This document shows, in pieces, positions 44,872-53,689 of a stretch of DNA of 64,000 nt. The position numbers and the translations under genes were made by a program. The notes beneath the pieces are model-generated. The model saw only the letters and a list, made by a program, of their open reading frames with translations. It searched no databases and was not told the origin of the DNA. Every line of letters starts with the position of its first letter. Positions within the stretch are counted from its first letter, which is position 1. Source of the DNA: Billgrantia azerbaijanica (GTDB lineage: Bacteria > Pseudomonadota > Gammaproteobacteria > Pseudomonadales > Halomonadaceae); NCBI GenBank assembly GCA_004551485.1, contig SBLD01000002.1, positions 1 to 64,000 of the forward strand, given 5' to 3'.

Positions 44872-46257
44872 TCACGCGGAGGGCCCGCTCCCGGCCAAGG
44901 GATCGAACGCCACGATGGCCCGGCGCAGCTCGGCCTTGCGCTGCTCGAGCGTCTCGCTCCAGTGGTGGGCCTCCATCGGGATAGTCTCCGCAGCAGGGGG
45001 GGAGCGGGTGTCGGCGAAGGCCGTGAGCCAGGCCTGCCGTGTGCAGAGGTCCTGGAAGTCCCCCAGCACCGTCTGACGCTGTTTCAGTCCGGCCAGGAAG
45101 TCGCGATTGCGCACCGGCTCCAGTTCGGCCAGGTAGCGAATGCGTTTCACGGTCTTGCGCAGCTCGTGGAACGCCTCGTCGGGTGCTTCGGCATGGAGCG
45201 CCGCCAGATCGGCATCGTGCCGCGAGATGCGTTCGGCCAGCACCGCCTGGACCTGGTCCGCGGACAGCGCGCGCAAGGCACGGCGGAAGGGCTTGGTCGA
45301 GAGCAGGCGTTGCCACTGTGTCATGTCCTGCGCGTAATCCGGCCGTGACAGCGCCTGGCACAGGGCCGCATGCCGCTCCCTGGCCCGACGGGCCAGCCAG
45401 TCGCGCAAGGCGGTCCGGGTACCGGTCGATAGCACCGTCGGTGCCCGTTCCAGGCTCTCCAGGAACACGTCCAGATCGCGCAGGTCGCTGGTGGCCTGCG
45501 CCCGCCGCTTCAGTCGCTTGAGGGCCTTCTTGAGGCCGGGAATCTCGGTGGTGGCCAGCACGGACTCGCCGATGGCCCGGCTGCGGCGCAGGTTGACGCG
45601 GTACTGGTGCAAAAACTCCGGATCGAATCCGGCGATCACCCCTGGCTCCAGGGCTCTCGCCATCCGGTACTGATGGTGCAGCAGGCCGAGGATCCGTCTG
45701 GCCAGGCCGGCCTTCTCGAGATCGGGCGCCTTGGGTGCCTGGCGCTTGAACAGGGCGTGGTCCGCTTGCGCGGGTACCAGTTGGGTGACCAGCTCCGCCC
45801 GGTGTTTGCGCAGCGCCCGCGCCGCGCTGTCGGGAAGGGCGAGGTGCAGCAGCCCGCCGGTGGGGAGCGCGGCGGGGGCCTGCGGGCAGAGCCAGCGGGC
45901 GAGCGCCAGCAGGGCCGGATTGTGGCCGATCAGCAGGAGCCTGTCCGTCGTGGCCAGGGTGGCACCCAACCATTCCCGCAGCGGTTTGCTGTCGAAGGTG
46001 TACAGCGCCTCCGGATAGTGGGCCCGCCCGGCCAGATCGGCCCCGGCGAGTTGCGCGTCGAGGCCGAGCAGGGTCTGGCGGGTGCGCATCGCGGGGCTGG
46101 CGTGGATCTCCCCGTCGAATGCCCCCAGGCGCTGCAGCGGGCGTGCCATGGCCGCCACCTGGCGCTGGCCGCGGCCGCTCAGGGAACGGTGGCGATCGTC
46201 CATGCCCTTGGCGGCTGTCTTTGCCTTGGCGTGGCGCATCACGTAGAGATCGATCAT
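44872..46257 (-). CDS. SixA-like histidine phosphatase fused to a CHAD domain
   Basis: A 461-residue two-domain protein. Residues 1-160 form a SixA-type histidine phosphatase with LYVMRHAKAK (R8-H9) and the second catalytic region LLIGHNPALLALARWL. About 195-455 form a CHAD domain (conserved helical repeats with many Arg/Lys and His: HQYRVNLRRSRAIGE, LRDLDVFLESL, FHELRKTVKRIRYLAEL), a fold that binds inorganic polyphosphate. The joint architecture suggests polyphosphate-linked signalling or binding. No ppk or ppx gene is near. The neighbours are unrelated: a 47-codon gene upstream and the relic downstream. Confidence 0.9.
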   Translation of the reverse strand: MIDLYVMRHAKAKTAAKGMDDRHRSLSGRGQRQVAAMARPLQRLGAFDGEIHASPAMRTRQTLLGLDAQLAGADLAGRAHYPEALYTFDSKPLREWLGATLATTDRLLLIGHNPALLALARWLCPQAPAALPTGGLLHLALPDSAARALRKHRAELVTQLVPAQADHALFKRQAPKAPDLEKAGLARRILGLLHHQYRMARALEPGVIAGFDPEFLHQYRVNLRRSRAIGESVLATTEIPGLKKALKRLKRRAQATSDLRDLDVFLESLERAPTVLSTGTRTALRDWLARRARERHAALCQALSRPDYAQDMTQWQRLLSTKPFRRALRALSADQVQAVLAERISRHDADLAALHAEAPDEAFHELRKTVKRIRYLAELEPVRNRDFLAGLKQRQTVLGDFQDLCTRQAWLTAFADTRSPPAAETIPMEAHHWSETLEQRKAELRRAIVAFDPLAGSGPSA

Positions 46258-46317
46258 CGGTGGGCTCCAGACCGCGACCTGTCATGGACAGGCTAGAACA
46301 ATCCGCTGGGGCTGGCC

Positions 46318-46461
46318 CTACTCCTCGGGGCGATGACGCGGTCGTTGTCGTTGCGCCTGCTTGTCACGACGCCTCTGGAGGGCCAGGGCATTGCCGTTTG
46401 CCAGCCGTTTCAGGAACTTGACCTCGTCCTCGCTGAGCGGTTTGCGGTGGTGCCGAGCCAT
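46318..46461 (-). CDS. Small basic 47-residue protein (hypothetical)
   Basis: A 48-codon frame with GGGAG nine bases before ATG. The protein begins MARHHRKPLSEDEVKFLKRL and continues with a highly basic tail RRRDKQAQRQRPRHRPEE. It lies 60 bp upstream of, and in line with, the SixA-CHAD gene. There is no known family. Strong codon bias (G/C third positions in most codons) and the ribosome-binding site support it, but the length leaves chance open. A basic tail next to a polyphosphate-binding CHAD gene may not be a coincidence. Confidence 0.5.
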   Translation of the reverse strand: MARHHRKPLSEDEVKFLKRLANGNALALQRRRDKQAQRQRPRHRPEE

Positions 46462-46587
46462 TGGAGCGTACTCCCGTGCGTGGGTACCGGATCGACGCTA
46501 GCGGCAGCACGTGTCAGGGAGGTGACCGGGGCGGTGGGATCATGCACGGCAGTTGGCCCGAGGGGGCCGCCTTGTGGCTTGCTGCCA

Positions 46588-47508
46588 TCACGCCTTCACC
46601 AACCGGCCCAGCGCTTCCAGATAGCTCTCCAGTACCAGGTTGGGCGGCGCCCCCTTGCGGGTGATGGCGCTATAATGGGTGAGATAGTGCCACTGCTCCG
46701 GGTTCAGGGCGCGCATCCGACCGTCGCGCACCCAGCGCTCGGCGTAGTGGGTCGGCAGGTAGCCGATATAGCGACCGGAGAGGATCAGAAAGGCGATGCC
46801 CTCGCGATCGGTCGCCGTGGCAGCGGCCTTGAGCGGCTCATGGCATGCCTTGATCTCCGGCGTCTGGGCGTAGGCGGGCACCACGGCATCGCACTCGGCC
46901 AGGTCTTCCTCCGTCACCCGCTCGGCGTCGAACAGCGGATGGCCGGATGCGCAGTAGAGTCGCGAGGACTCCTCGTAAAGCGACAGATACGCCAGCCCGG
47001 GCAGGGTCTTGAGCGCCGGGATCACTCCCGTGTGCAGGCGTCCATCCAGTACGGCCAGCTCGATCTCGCTGGGCGGTATCATGCGAATGTTGATACGCAC
47101 ATCCGGCCCACGCTCCTTGAGCGCGCTGAGGGCATTGGTGATGTGCATCTCGGGCATGGTCACCAGGTTGTCGGTGATGCCGATGTTGAGTTCGCCCTTG
47201 AGCCAGGCATGCAGGCCATTCACCCGGGTTCGGAAGCCTTCCACCGCCGCCAGCAGTTGCAGCGTGGCCTCGTAGACCTCCGCGCCCTCGTCGGTCAAGG
47301 AAAAGCCGCTGCGCCCCCGCTGGCAGAGCCGCAGGCCGAGCCGTGTCTCCAGGTCGTTCATCGCCATGCTGATGGCAGCGCGGCTGATGTTCAGTTCCAC
47401 CTCGGCGGCCGAGAAGCCACCGCACTCGACCACCTTCCGGTAAATCCTCAGCAAGCGCAGGTCGGCATCGCTCGGTTGGCCCGTCAGCGCCGTTTTCTGG
47501 GGGGCCAT
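46588..47508 (-). CDS. LysR family regulator of the beta-alanine genes (BauR-like)
   Basis: A 306-residue LysR regulator, starting at 47508 with GGAGAGGG before ATG. The helix-turn-helix is LRIYRKVVECGGFSAAEVELNISRAAISMAMNDLETRLGLRLCQRGRSGFSLT. The effector domain begins near residue 95. It diverges from bauA with 175 bp between starts; in Pseudomonas a LysR-type protein (BauR) next to bauA has been described for beta-alanine catabolism, so the same role is inferred here. A TTAAAT-N8-ATTTAA dyad lies in the gap. Confidence 0.85.
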   Translation of the reverse strand: MAPQKTALTGQPSDADLRLLRIYRKVVECGGFSAAEVELNISRAAISMAMNDLETRLGLRLCQRGRSGFSLTDEGAEVYEATLQLLAAVEGFRTRVNGLHAWLKGELNIGITDNLVTMPEMHITNALSALKERGPDVRINIRMIPPSEIELAVLDGRLHTGVIPALKTLPGLAYLSLYEESSRLYCASGHPLFDAERVTEEDLAECDAVVPAYAQTPEIKACHEPLKAAATATDREGIAFLILSGRYIGYLPTHYAERWVRDGRMRALNPEQWHYLTHYSAITRKGAPPNLVLESYLEALGRLVKA

Positions 47509-47590
47509 GGCTCCCTCTCCTTTGTCACCGACCATGGCCAACAAGAATAGCCAGGCGACATCACAAAGTTAAGCGATGGCTTGCATGAGA

Positions 47591-47610
47591 TTAAATAAGT
47601 ATGGATTTAA
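47591..47610. promoter_or_regulatory. AT-rich dyad in the bauA promoter region, candidate LysR site
   Basis: TTAAAT and ATTTAA form a perfect 6+6 dyad with an 8-bp spacer, 74 bp before the bauA start. Related half-sites AAGTTAAGC (47567-) and TTTAACTT flank it. This is one of the few AT-rich stretches around; it suits an operator or promoter for the divergent genes. Confidence 0.45.
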
Positions 47611-47683
47611 CTTAGCGACAGCCGGGTCTAGTCTACTTCCATACCACCACCGACAACGGCGAGATCAATAATAGGGTGTTGTC

Positions 47684-49039
47684 ATGTCAGAGCGAGACGT
47701 CTCCCGGACCGCGGGGCTAAGCCCCGAGCAACTGGATGCCTACTGGATGCCCTATACCGGCAACCGCCAGTTCAAGCGTGACCCGCGGATCATCGTCGGT
47801 GCCGAGGGCAGCTATCTCACCGATGCCCAGGGCCGCCGCGTCTTCGACGGCCTCTCCGGCCTGTGGACCTGCGGGGCAGGCCACTGCCGTCCCGAGATCA
47901 CCGAGGCGGTCAGCCGGCAGCTCGCCAAGCTGGACTACGCACCAGCGTTCCAGTATGGCCACCCCAAGGCCTTCGAGCTGGCCCATCGCCTGCGCGAAGT
48001 CACGCCCAAGGGGCTCGACTACGTGTTCTTCACCGGCTCCGGCTCCGAGAGTGCCGACACCTCGCTGAAGATCGCCCGCGCCTACTGGCGCAAGAAGGGC
48101 AAGCCGACCAAGACCAAGCTCATCGGTCGCGCCAAGGGTTACCACGGCGTCAACTTCGGCGGGGTCAGCCTGGGCGGCATCGGCGCCAACCGCGCCCTCT
48201 TCGGACAGGGCGTCGAGGCCGACCACCTGCCCCATACCCTGCTGCCGGAGAACGCTTTTACCCGCGGCATGCCCGAGCGCGGTGCCGAGCGGGCCGACGA
48301 GCTGCTGGAGCTGATCGCGCTGCACGACGCCTCCAACATCGCCGCGGTGATCGTCGAGCCGCTGGCCGGGTCGGCCGGGGTGATTCCGCCGCCCAAGGGC
48401 TACCTGCAGCGCCTGCGCGAGATCTGTGATGCGCACGACATCCTGCTGATCTTCGATGAGGTCATCACTGGCTTCGGCCGCATGGGGTCCATGACCGGCG
48501 CCGAGGAGTTCGGCGTGGTGCCGGACATCATGAACGTCGCCAAGCAGTTGACCAACGGGGCGGTGCCCATGGGTGGGGTCATCGTCCAAAGCGAGATCTA
48601 TCACACCTTCATGGAGCAGGGTGGGCCGGACTACCTGCTCGAGCTGCCCCACGGCTACACCTATTCCGGCCATCCGGTCGCCTGTGCCGCGGCGTTGGCC
48701 GCCCTGGACGTGCTCGAGCAGGACCGCCTGATCGACCGCGTGCGCGAGATGGCTCCGGTCTTCGAGACAGCGCTTCACTCTCTCAAGGGCGGCCTCAAGG
48801 GCTCGCGCTATGTCAGCGATATTCGCAACTACGGACTCGCCGGCGCCCTGCAGATCGATCCCTACCCCGGCGAGCCGGCCCGCCGTCCCTTCGAGATCGC
48901 CATGAAGTGCTGGGAGAAGGGCGTCTACGTGCGCTACGGCGGCGACACCATCCAGCTCGGCCTGCCCTTCATCGTCGAGCGTGAGGAGATCGACCGGCTC
49001 GTCAATGTGCTTGGCGATGCCATTCAGGAATTGGACTAA
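47684..49039 (+). CDS. bauA: Omega-amino acid:pyruvate aminotransferase (beta-alanine-pyruvate transaminase)
   Basis: A 451-residue class III aminotransferase. YWMPYTGNRQFKRDPRIIVGAEGSYLTDAQGRRVFDGLSGLWTCGAGH is the signature opening of the BauA group. FFTGSGSESADTSLKIAR, the PLP aspartate IFDEVITGFGRMG, and Lys of MNVAKQLTNGAVPMGG (about residue 286) form the cofactor site. It transfers the amino group of beta-alanine to pyruvate, giving malonate semialdehyde and L-alanine. bauC follows 37 bp later, and a LysR regulator diverges. It could also act on 3-aminoisobutyrate or taurine-like omega-amines. Confidence 0.9.
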   Translation: MSERDVSRTAGLSPEQLDAYWMPYTGNRQFKRDPRIIVGAEGSYLTDAQGRRVFDGLSGLWTCGAGHCRPEITEAVSRQLAKLDYAPAFQYGHPKAFELAHRLREVTPKGLDYVFFTGSGSESADTSLKIARAYWRKKGKPTKTKLIGRAKGYHGVNFGGVSLGGIGANRALFGQGVEADHLPHTLLPENAFTRGMPERGAERADELLELIALHDASNIAAVIVEPLAGSAGVIPPPKGYLQRLREICDAHDILLIFDEVITGFGRMGSMTGAEEFGVVPDIMNVAKQLTNGAVPMGGVIVQSEIYHTFMEQGGPDYLLELPHGYTYSGHPVACAAALAALDVLEQDRLIDRVREMAPVFETALHSLKGGLKGSRYVSDIRNYGLAGALQIDPYPGEPARRPFEIAMKCWEKGVYVRYGGDTIQLGLPFIVEREEIDRLVNVLGDAIQELD

Positions 49040-49076
49040 AGATATCAGCCCACAACATTTCACTACGGGGAAGCAC

Positions 49077-50567
49077 ATGACCACTCTTGGCCACCTGATC
49101 AACGGTGCTCGCGTCGACAGTCAAGGGCGCACCCAGGACATCTTCAACCCCTCCACCGGCGAGGTCGCCGGCCGGGTCAGCCTGGCGAGCAAGGCCACCG
49201 TCGAGGCGGCCATCGCTAGCGCCCAGGCCGCCTACCCGGCCTGGCGCAACACCCCGCCCGCCAAGCGCGCCCGGGTCATGTTCCGCTTCAAACAGTTGCT
49301 GGAAGAGCACGCCGACGAGATCTGCCGCCTGATCGGCAAGGAGCACGGCAAGATCGTCCACGATGCCAAGGGCGAACTGCAGCGTGGCATCGAGAACGTG
49401 GAGTACGCCTGCGTCGTGCCGGAGCTGCTCAAGGGCGAGTACAGCAAGAACACCGGTCCCGGCATCGATTCCTGGAGCGAGTTCCAGCCGCTGGGCGTGG
49501 TCGCCGGCATCACCCCGTTCAACTTCCCGGCCATGGTCCCGCTGTGGATGTATCCGATGGCCATCGCCTGCGGTAACACCTTCGTGCTCAAGCCCTCCGA
49601 GCGCGACCCGACCTCGACGCTGTTCATCGCCGAGCTGGCGCTGGAGGCGGGCCTGCCCGCCGGCGTGCTGAATGTCGTCAACGGCGACAAGGAGGCCGTC
49701 GACACCCTGCTCGACGACCCCCGCGTGCAGGCCGTCAGCTTCGTCGGCTCCACGCCGATCGCCGAATACATCTATGGCCGCGCCAGCGCCAACGGCAAGC
49801 GCTGCCAGGCCCTGGGCGGTGCCAAGAACCATGCCATCGTGATGCCCGATGCCGACATGGACAACGTGGTCAACTCCCTGACCGGGGCCGCCTTCGGCTC
49901 ATCGGGCGAGCGCTGCATGGCCCTCTCCGTGGCGGTGACCGTGGGTGACGCGGCCGCCGACGCACTGATCAGCAAGATGCAGGAGCAGCTGAAGAGCCTC
50001 AAGGTCGGCCCCTTCTCCGACGCCGGGAACGATTTCGGCCCGGTGATCACCCAGGCCCACCAGGAGAAGGTCTGCGGCTACATCGACAGCGCCGAACGGC
50101 AGGGCGCCGAGATCGTGGTCGACGGCCGCGGCGTTGAGGTGCCGGGCTTCGAAAACGGCTTCTACGTCGGCGGCACCCTGATCGACCGCGTGACCCCCGA
50201 CATGACCTGCTACCTCGAGGAGATCTTCGGGCCCGTGCTGCTGGTGGTCCGTGCCGCCTCCATGGAGGCGGCCATACAGCTGATCGACGATCACGAGTAC
50301 GGCAACGGTACCTGCATCTACACGCGTGATGGCGAGGCGGCCCGCTACTTCAGCGACAACATCCAGGTGGGCATGGTCGGCATCAACGTGCCGCTGCCGG
50401 TGCCGGTCTCCTACCACAGCTTCGGCGGCTGGAAGCGCTCGCTGTTCGGCGACCTCGCCGCCTACGGCCCGGATGCGGTGCGCTTCTACACCAAGCGCAA
50501 GACCATCACCCAGCGCTGGCCGTCGGCCGGGGTCCGCGAGGGCGCCCAGTTCTCTTTCCCGTCCTGA
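49077..50567 (+). CDS. bauC: CoA-acylating (methyl)malonate-semialdehyde dehydrogenase
   Basis: A 496-residue aldehyde dehydrogenase of the MmsA/IolA type. LGGAKNHAIVMPDADMDNVVNSLTGAAFGSSGERCMALSVAV has the catalytic Cys of the semialdehyde-dehydrogenase group, and FVGSTPIAEYIYGRA and ITPFNFPAMVPLWMYPMAIACGNTFVLKPSERDP match the family. It converts malonate semialdehyde to acetyl-CoA and CO2 with NAD+ and CoA. Placement after bauA assigns it to beta-alanine degradation (BauC), though methylmalonate semialdehyde from valine or inositol is also possible. ATG at 49077; an in-frame region upstream lies in the bauA gene. Confidence 0.92.
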   Translation: MTTLGHLINGARVDSQGRTQDIFNPSTGEVAGRVSLASKATVEAAIASAQAAYPAWRNTPPAKRARVMFRFKQLLEEHADEICRLIGKEHGKIVHDAKGELQRGIENVEYACVVPELLKGEYSKNTGPGIDSWSEFQPLGVVAGITPFNFPAMVPLWMYPMAIACGNTFVLKPSERDPTSTLFIAELALEAGLPAGVLNVVNGDKEAVDTLLDDPRVQAVSFVGSTPIAEYIYGRASANGKRCQALGGAKNHAIVMPDADMDNVVNSLTGAAFGSSGERCMALSVAVTVGDAAADALISKMQEQLKSLKVGPFSDAGNDFGPVITQAHQEKVCGYIDSAERQGAEIVVDGRGVEVPGFENGFYVGGTLIDRVTPDMTCYLEEIFGPVLLVVRAASMEAAIQLIDDHEYGNGTCIYTRDGEAARYFSDNIQVGMVGINVPLPVPVSYHSFGGWKRSLFGDLAAYGPDAVRFYTKRKTITQRWPSAGVREGAQFSFPS

Positions 50568-50617
50568 GACCCAGGACGCCGGAAGCGCCACCTCATCGGT
50601 GTCGTGCCATAGGCATT

Positions 50618-50658
50618 GCCGGATCGGGGCAACCCGATCCGGCCTTGTTGGTTTTACC
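50618..50658. terminator. Terminator after bauC
   Basis: A perfect 11-bp stem GCCGGATCGGG / CCCGATCCGGC with loop GCAA, followed by CTTGTTGGTTTT. It lies between bauC and the convergent KAS II gene. Confidence 0.85.
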
Positions 50659-50685
50659 GCGAGGTCTCGCGTCGCCCTGACGCCG

Positions 50686-51951
50686 TCACACCTTGCTGAC
50701 GATCAGGGCGGCGTTCACCCCGCCGAAGCCGAAGCCGTTGCACAGCACGTGCCGGGTGGGTCGTTCACGCGCCGCGCCGGCGAGGAAGTCCAGGTCCTGC
50801 ATGTCGTCGTCGGCGTTTTCCAGGTTCAGGGTCGGGGGCAGCCGGTCGTGCATCGCCGCCAGGGCGGAGAAAATGCTCTCCACGCCGCCGGCGGCCCCCA
50901 GCAGGTGGCCGGTGGCCGACTTGGTGGCGGCGATCGGGATGCCGGGGAGGGCGTCGCCGAAGACGCTGCGCAGGGCGGCGATCTCGGCACGGTCGCCGAC
51001 GGGTGTCGAGGTGGCGTGGGCGTTGATGTGGTCGATCGCCTCGGGAGGCAGCGCCGCCCGCTGCAGCGCCGTGCGGATGGCCGCCGCGGCGCCGGCGCCG
51101 TCGTCCGGGCCGGCGGTGATGTGGTGGGCGTCGGCGCTGGTGCCGTAGCCGCTGAGGACGGCCAGGGGCGTGGCCCCGCGCGCCTCGGCATGGGCCAGGG
51201 TCTCGATCACCATCAGCCCCGCGCCTTCCCCCATGACGAAGCCGTTGCGCGCCCGGTCGAAGGGACGCGAAGCTTTACTGGGGTCTTCCTGCTCGGTGGA
51301 GAGCGCCTTGAGGGCATGAAAGCTGGCCAGCGAGAGCGGGTCGATGCACGCCTCGGCGCCGCCCACCAGGGCCACCTCGGCCTCGCCGCTGCGGATCAGG
51401 CGCATGCCGTCGCCGATCGCCTGGATGCCCGCCGCGCAGGCGGTGACCGGGCACCCCAGCGGCCCTCGGAAGCCATGGCGAATCGAGAGGTTGCCCGCGG
51501 CCAGGTTGGCCAGGAAGGCCGGCACGGTGAAGGGCGAGAGACGGCGGTGGCCGCGCGCCGTCAGGGTATTCTGTGCCTGGGTGATGGTGGGGAAGCCGCC
51601 GATGCCAGAGCCCACGATCGTGGCGGTGGCCTCTCGATCCGCATCGCGCGACGGGAACCAGTCGGCCTGGGCCAGCGCCTCTTCGGCGGCGGCCAGGGCG
51701 TAGAGGCTGAAGAGCTCCAGTTTGCGACGCTCCTTGGCGTCGGCCACGCGGTCCGGGTCGAGGCCGGCGTCGGGGTCGTCGGCGATGCCGGGCACCGAGC
51801 CCGCGACCTTGATCGGCAGCTCGCCGGTGTCGAATCGGGTGATCGGGACGATGCCGGAATGCCCGGCCAGCAGGCGCTCCCAGCCCGCCTTGACGCCGCA
51901 ACCGAGGGGACTGATCATGCCCATGCCGGTGATGACGAGCGGTGATTGCAT
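50686..51951 (-). CDS. Beta-ketoacyl-ACP synthase II family protein (KAS II / FabF-like)
   Basis: A 421-residue thiolase-fold condensing enzyme with a complete Cys-His-His set: C172 in PVTACAAGIQAIG, His in INAHATSTPVGD and His in KSATGHLLGAAGG. FVMGEGAGLMVIE is also present. KAS II extends acyl-ACP with malonyl-ACP. The gene stands alone, without acpP, fabG or fabZ partners, and diverges from a TetR-family gene. It is therefore a paralogue rather than the housekeeping FabF, perhaps for an unusual lipid or polyketide-like chain. Confidence 0.9.
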   Translation of the reverse strand: MQSPLVITGMGMISPLGCGVKAGWERLLAGHSGIVPITRFDTGELPIKVAGSVPGIADDPDAGLDPDRVADAKERRKLELFSLYALAAAEEALAQADWFPSRDADREATATIVGSGIGGFPTITQAQNTLTARGHRRLSPFTVPAFLANLAAGNLSIRHGFRGPLGCPVTACAAGIQAIGDGMRLIRSGEAEVALVGGAEACIDPLSLASFHALKALSTEQEDPSKASRPFDRARNGFVMGEGAGLMVIETLAHAEARGATPLAVLSGYGTSADAHHITAGPDDGAGAAAAIRTALQRAALPPEAIDHINAHATSTPVGDRAEIAALRSVFGDALPGIPIAATKSATGHLLGAAGGVESIFSALAAMHDRLPPTLNLENADDDMQDLDFLAGAARERPTRHVLCNGFGFGGVNAALIVSKV

Positions 51952-52036
51952 GGTGCCTCCTGAAGTCCTGGGAACGTGGCCAAGCTAGCACCGGGCTTTA
52001 TATGATCAAGATAATATTCATCCGCGTGGGGTGACC

Positions 52037-52678
52037 ATGCCTTACTCGACGGCCCACAAGGCGCAATCCCGGGAACGCATCCTCAAGTCCGCCATCGAGC
52101 TGTTCAGCCGCCACGGCTTCGAGAAGGTCTCCATCGGCCAGATCATGAAGCTGGCCAAGCTGACGCATGGGGCCTTCTACGCGCACTTCGCCTCGAAGGA
52201 GGCGCTCTACCGGGCTTCGGTGCGCAAGACGCTGGAGGGCAGCCGTGCGGCGCGGCTGGTCAAGGGCCCCTTGTCGGTGAAGCACCTGACGGACCTGGTG
52301 GCCAACTGCTGGAATCTCCAGGAGCTCGAGCGCAAGCGCACGCCGGGGCCGGAGACGGTACTGTTCAATGAGATCGGCAACGAGAATGCCGAGATCCGGA
52401 CGCTGTTCGAGGCCTCCTACCTGCGCGTGCGGAAGATGCTGGAAACCCGGCTCATCGCGCTGGGGCGCTTGAAGAAGCTGCCCTTCGAACCCGATCGCGA
52501 GGTGATCGCCGACAAGTCCCGCGCCATCCTTGCCTCACTGGTGGGTGCCGTGGCCCTCGCCAAGAGCCTACCCGAGGAGGCGGAGCGTCAGCGCGTGCTG
52601 AACGCCGCGCAACGTCAGATCCTGCAGATGCTCGGCGTCGGCGAGAGCGAGCTGGACGGCATGCTGCACGGCGGGTGA
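52037..52678 (+). CDS. TetR family transcriptional regulator
   Basis: A 213-residue TetR-type repressor. The helix-turn-helix region is REERILKSAIELFSRHGFEKVSIGQIMKLAKLTHGAFYAHFASKEALYRASV-like at residues about 8-55 (the sequence begins RERILKSAIELFSRHG), and the rest is the helical ligand domain. ATG at 52037 is chosen; a GTG two codons upstream is open. It diverges from the KAS II gene with 85 bp between, including TATATGATCAAGATAATATTCAT, an AT-rich region likely to hold promoters and operators. A DUF393 gene follows 43 bp later in the same direction. Confidence 0.9.
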   Translation: MPYSTAHKAQSRERILKSAIELFSRHGFEKVSIGQIMKLAKLTHGAFYAHFASKEALYRASVRKTLEGSRAARLVKGPLSVKHLTDLVANCWNLQELERKRTPGPETVLFNEIGNENAEIRTLFEASYLRVRKMLETRLIALGRLKKLPFEPDREVIADKSRAILASLVGAVALAKSLPEEAERQRVLNAAQRQILQMLGVGESELDGMLHGG

Positions 52679-52721
52679 GCACCGGCCGGTCAGTCCTCCA
52701 ACGGTGTCCGAGGAGGTTGCC

Positions 52722-53093
52722 ATGGGTGAACCCACGCCCCTCAAGGTCTACTACGACGGTGCCTGCCCCGTGTGTCGCCGGGATCGGGCGCGCTACGAGC
52801 GCTGGGCCGGCGAGGCGGGGGACGCGGTGCGCTGGTGCGACGCCACGCGCCACGCGGCGACCCTGCGCGAGAAGGGCGTGTCGCCGGAGGCGGCACTGTT
52901 GTCGCTGCACGTGGAGGACGACACCGGGCGCATCGTCGAGGGCATCGATGCCTACATCCTGCTGTTGCGACGGGTACCCCGCCTGCGGCCGCTGGCCTGG
53001 CTGATCGGCCTGCCGGGGCTCAAGGGCGTGCTGCGATGGTACTACGATCGCTGGGTGCGGCGGCGGCTCGCCAGGGAGGGGCGCCTGCCTTGA
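52722..53093 (+). CDS. DUF393 (DCC family) thiol-disulfide oxidoreductase-like protein
   Basis: A 123-residue small protein with the DCC motif VYYDGACPVCRRD (C15, C18), the thioredoxin-like C-x-x-C opening of the DUF393 family. The middle helix (RYERWAGEAGDAVRWCDAT) and the C-terminal RLRPLAWLIGLPGLKGVLRWYYDRWV match. Members reduce or form disulfides; the partner is unknown. AGGAGG precedes ATG with good spacing. Coding sense equals that of the TetR gene. Confidence 0.85.
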   Translation: MGEPTPLKVYYDGACPVCRRDRARYERWAGEAGDAVRWCDATRHAATLREKGVSPEAALLSLHVEDDTGRIVEGIDAYILLLRRVPRLRPLAWLIGLPGLKGVLRWYYDRWVRRRLAREGRLP

Positions 53094-53106
53094 GACGCGC
53101 GCAAGC

Positions 53107-53134
53107 CAGCGGCGGGCGTGGTCGTCCGCCGCTG
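53107..53134. terminator. Hairpin between DUF393 and CBS genes
   Basis: A 9-bp stem CAGCGGCGG / CCGCCGCTG with a 10-base loop between convergent genes. No U-tract is evident, so function is tentative. Confidence 0.4.
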
Positions 53135-53184
53135 TGCCGTGATGATGACGATGTGGAAATGGCTGAATGTGGGGTGCCGGCCGA

Positions 53185-53601
53185 TCAGTGATGGGCCGAG
53201 ACCGCCTCCATGAACTCGCCCCGCAACTGATGCGGTGCGCTATGGGATAGGTCGCCCATGGCCAGCATGCCCACCATGCGCTTGTCCCTGTTGATCACGG
53301 GCAGGCGCCTGACCTGCTTCTCCTCCATGAGATGCGTGGCATCCTCCAGGCTGTCGTCTTCCCAGCAATAGAAGATGTCACGGCTCATCACGTCGCCGGC
53401 AGTCAGCGACATCACGTCCCTGCCTTGGGCGATACCGTTGCAGACGATATCGCGGTCGGTCAGCATGCCAACCAGCCGGTCATTTTCCCCGATGGGAACC
53501 GCCCCGATGTCTTTCTCCCGAAAGAGCTTGGCGATCTCGGTGATCGGGGTATCCGGCGTGCACCATTCCACCCCGCGATGCATGGCTTCGTTTACGCGCA
53601 T
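53185..53601 (-). CDS. CBS-domain pair protein
   Basis: A 138-residue protein made of two CBS domains. The first covers about residues 2-55 (CTPDTPITEIAKLFREKDIGAVPIGENDRLVGMLTDRDIV) and the second about 70-125 (SRDIFYCWEDDSLEDATHLMEEKQVRRLPVINRDKRMVGMLAMGDLS). Such stand-alone pairs bind adenosine nucleotides and may regulate partners. It is monocistronic. ATG at 53601 is preferred over an upstream start at 53622. Confidence 0.88.
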   Translation of the reverse strand: MRVNEAMHRGVEWCTPDTPITEIAKLFREKDIGAVPIGENDRLVGMLTDRDIVCNGIAQGRDVMSLTAGDVMSRDIFYCWEDDSLEDATHLMEEKQVRRLPVINRDKRMVGMLAMGDLSHSAPHQLRGEFMEAVSAHH

Positions 53602-53689
53602 GACATGACCTCTTCTCGTCAAGAAGATGGATGGAACTGCCTTTATTACTCTAGCAGAGGAACGGTGAGCGGGCCCGTCGCCGAGCCCG

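Noticed and set aside
44683-45348. A plus-strand frame that opens with the M24-like C-terminal residues
   Set aside because: Only the first 35 or so codons match the M24 protein. The rest lies antisense to the SixA-CHAD gene, so it is a relic plus a shadow frame.
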